Below are positions 28,371 to 29,649 of a stretch of 29,649 nt of DNA, piece after piece. The translations under genes were made by a program, and so were the position numbers. How positions within the stretch are numbered: the first letter of the stretch is position 1; every line of letters begins with the position of its first letter. The stretch covers positions 1 to 29,649 of the IMG/VR virus record IMGVR_UViG_3300032296_000581; one strand, given 5' to 3'. The notes under the pieces are model-generated. The model made no database searches. It was not told the origin of the DNA and saw only the letters and a list, made by a program, of their open reading frames with translations. This DNA is from a virus.

Positions 28371-28681
28371 CATACACATGGAAAATATTGGACGTTTATA
28401 CAAACTCTGAGCATGAGATTACCCAGGTTCGGTATATGTTGACGGTGGTTGACGGTGAAAATACTGTTTCGACTGAAGGTTATTGGGATGCGGTAAACCC
28501 TATAAAAATCTTTCCAGAAATTACAGAAACTCAAGTTATTCATTTTATTGAAAAATCTAGCCAAGATGCCATTGCTGCAATAAAATCAAGGTTAATTGAG
28601 CAATTAGACACGTTAAAGAGCCAAAATCAGCCGATTCGTGCGCCTTGGCTTGGTGCTGAAACATTTACGGTACAAATATGA
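28367..28681 (+). CDS. Conserved small protein after the fibre, 104 residues (DUF7936-like)
   Basis: ATG 28367 overlaps the fibre stop as ATGA; a frame start at 28355 is unlikely. 'MTYTWKILDVYTNSEHEITQ', 'RYMLTVVDGENTVS' and 'ETQVIHFIEKSSQDAIAAI' match a short protein often found after fibre genes, which I associate with DUF7936 (not checked). The C-terminus 'IRAPWLG' is also typical. A fibre-assembly chaperone role is possible from position. Confidence 0.6.
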   Translation: MTYTWKILDVYTNSEHEITQVRYMLTVVDGENTVSTEGYWDAVNPIKIFPEITETQVIHFIEKSSQDAIAAIKSRLIEQLDTLKSQNQPIRAPWLGAETFTVQI

Positions 28682-29649
28682 CAACTCCCTTAGACATAGT
28701 AACTCGCGCTTTAAAAGACATCGGTGCTATTGCTGCGGGTGAAACACCAGCACCAGAGGAAGCCCAAGACGCATACGATATGTTGAACGACATGATCGAT
28801 CAATGGTCGAATGAAAATATGATGGTCTATAACATGACCGAAATCATATTTCCTGTCACTTCTGGTCAGATTAATTACACAATAGGACCAGGCGGTACAG
28901 CCAATGCTAGTTTTCAAGGCTCAATTGCCGGTAACATTTTGACGGTTACAAATGTACTTTCTGGTGCGGTAACGTTAAATCAGACGTTAACCGGCACAGG
29001 AATAATACCTGGCACACAGATCATGGCGTTTGAAAGTGGTGCAGGGGGAAATACACTTGAAGCAGGAACATACAAACTTAATTTCTCGCAGAACGTTGCG
29101 GCAACGACTATCACAGCCTACTACCAGAAGCCGCTTGCTATTGATTCCGCTTTTGTTCGTATTAATACTAATTCTAATGGTCAGCCGGTGGTTAACGGGG
29201 GTTTGGATTACCCAATTGCAATCTTGGCACTTCAAGAATATGAAATGATTGGTTTGAAAACGTTGTCAGGCCCTTGGCCTAAAGCGTTGTACTACAACCC
29301 AGGCGATACGTTGGGTAATTTAGCGGTATGGCCTAACCCATCACAAGGTGAATTGCATTTATTTGTAGAAACATTATTTCCAAGATTTACGACAGAATTT
29401 AACGATATACAAATCCCACAGGGTTATGTGAATGCGCTTAGATGGTGTTTAGCTGAAAGATTAATGCCGATGTACGGCAAAGCAAACCAAACACAGATTC
29501 AGATGATTACTTCATTTGCAGCACAAGCCAAAGCAACGGTTAAACGTACCAATATGCAGCCACAGCAAACAGCAATGTATTCAGATGTGATTACAAGCAT
29601 GAACTCGCGTGATGCTGGTTGGATTTTGACCGGTGGATTCTTTAGATAG
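28678..29649 (+). CDS. Tail accessory factor, P22 gp4-like, with inserted domain
   Basis: Predicted 323 residues (P22 gp4 is 166). 'IVTRALKDIGAIAAGETPAPEEAQDAYDMLNDMI' and 'YTIGPGG' begin the family core, which continues 'LAIDSAFVRI', 'GLDYPIAILALQEYEMI' and 'GNLAVWPNPSQGELHL'. gp4 is the first tail protein added to the portal after packaging. Between YTIGPGG and the core, residues ~75-149 form an extra beta domain (GNILTVTNVLSGAVTLNQT, then GTYKLNFSQNV), like the Ig-like repeats of phage adhesins. The longer C-terminus (QAKATVKRTNMQPQQTAM) is also conserved in relatives. The gene ends exactly at the window's last base. Confidence 0.88.
   Translation: MTTPLDIVTRALKDIGAIAAGETPAPEEAQDAYDMLNDMIDQWSNENMMVYNMTEIIFPVTSGQINYTIGPGGTANASFQGSIAGNILTVTNVLSGAVTLNQTLTGTGIIPGTQIMAFESGAGGNTLEAGTYKLNFSQNVAATTITAYYQKPLAIDSAFVRINTNSNGQPVVNGGLDYPIAILALQEYEMIGLKTLSGPWPKALYYNPGDTLGNLAVWPNPSQGELHLFVETLFPRFTTEFNDIQIPQGYVNALRWCLAERLMPMYGKANQTQIQMITSFAAQAKATVKRTNMQPQQTAMYSDVITSMNSRDAGWILTGGFFR

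Noticed and set aside
1-29649. Prophage signs: integrase, attachment sites, CI repressor
   Set aside because: None found; the Cro-like and XRE proteins are small and no tyrosine or serine recombinase motif appears, though the missing segment cannot be judged.

Overview
This window is most of the genome of a P22-type short-tailed phage (podovirus-like, Gram-negative host). The virion genes follow the P22 order: small terminase, large terminase, portal, scaffold, coat, gp4-like tail accessory factor, gp10-like stabilisation protein, then three ejection proteins and a tail protein. The sequence starts inside the gp10-like gene and stops on the last base of the gp4-like stop codon. It therefore looks like a circularly permuted or circular genome opened there, with the 5' part of gp10 missing. 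The host cannot be named. A DUF5856-like protein, a GroES-like protein and the moderately AT-rich sequence would suit an aquatic proteobacterium, but this is weak inference. No integrase, CI-size repressor, DNA polymerase, helicase, tRNA or CRISPR array was seen.

Layout. 1-6420 (+): neck and ejection proteins and a short tail/collar protein. 6422-8128 (+): lysis block with small membrane proteins, a GTA-type 3TM holin and an M15 peptidase endolysin. 8125-9566 (-): leftward operon of small accessory genes, including an HTH protein and a stand-alone LPD29-like protein. 9729-11262 (-): second leftward operon with a PD-(D/E)XK exonuclease and an SSB-like protein ending in DDVPF. 11263-11344: divergent control region. 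11345-11575 (+): Cro/YdaS-like repressor. 11576-12209: 634 bases without a convincing gene, holding strong RNA hairpins and what looks like a complete small RNA unit with its own promoter and terminator. 12210-16455 (+): early operon of mostly ATGA-coupled small genes (replication-protein-like domain, C5-methyltransferase-like protein, XRE regulator, DUF1364-like, RusA, DUF5856-like), closed by a hairpin. 16525-22809 (+): GroES-like protein, a cluster of tiny lysine-rich proteins, a zeta-toxin-like P-loop protein, terminase and portal. 22889-29649 (+): scaffold, coat, decoration-like proteins, an 835-residue fibre and gp4.

Regulation. Five predicted promoters share one architecture, with a TTG-type -35, exactly 17 bases, and a -10 of the type TAAYCT or TAATGT preceded by GT. 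Three copies of the dyad TTAACNNNNGTTAA (one with a mismatch) overlap four of these promoters. The early genes share a ribosome-binding leader of the form AAAGGGGAA close to ATG, unlike the AGGA-type sites of the structural genes. The Cro-like protein probably acts at these dyads, making a small self-contained regulon. All function assignments are from reading sequence motifs; no database search was run.
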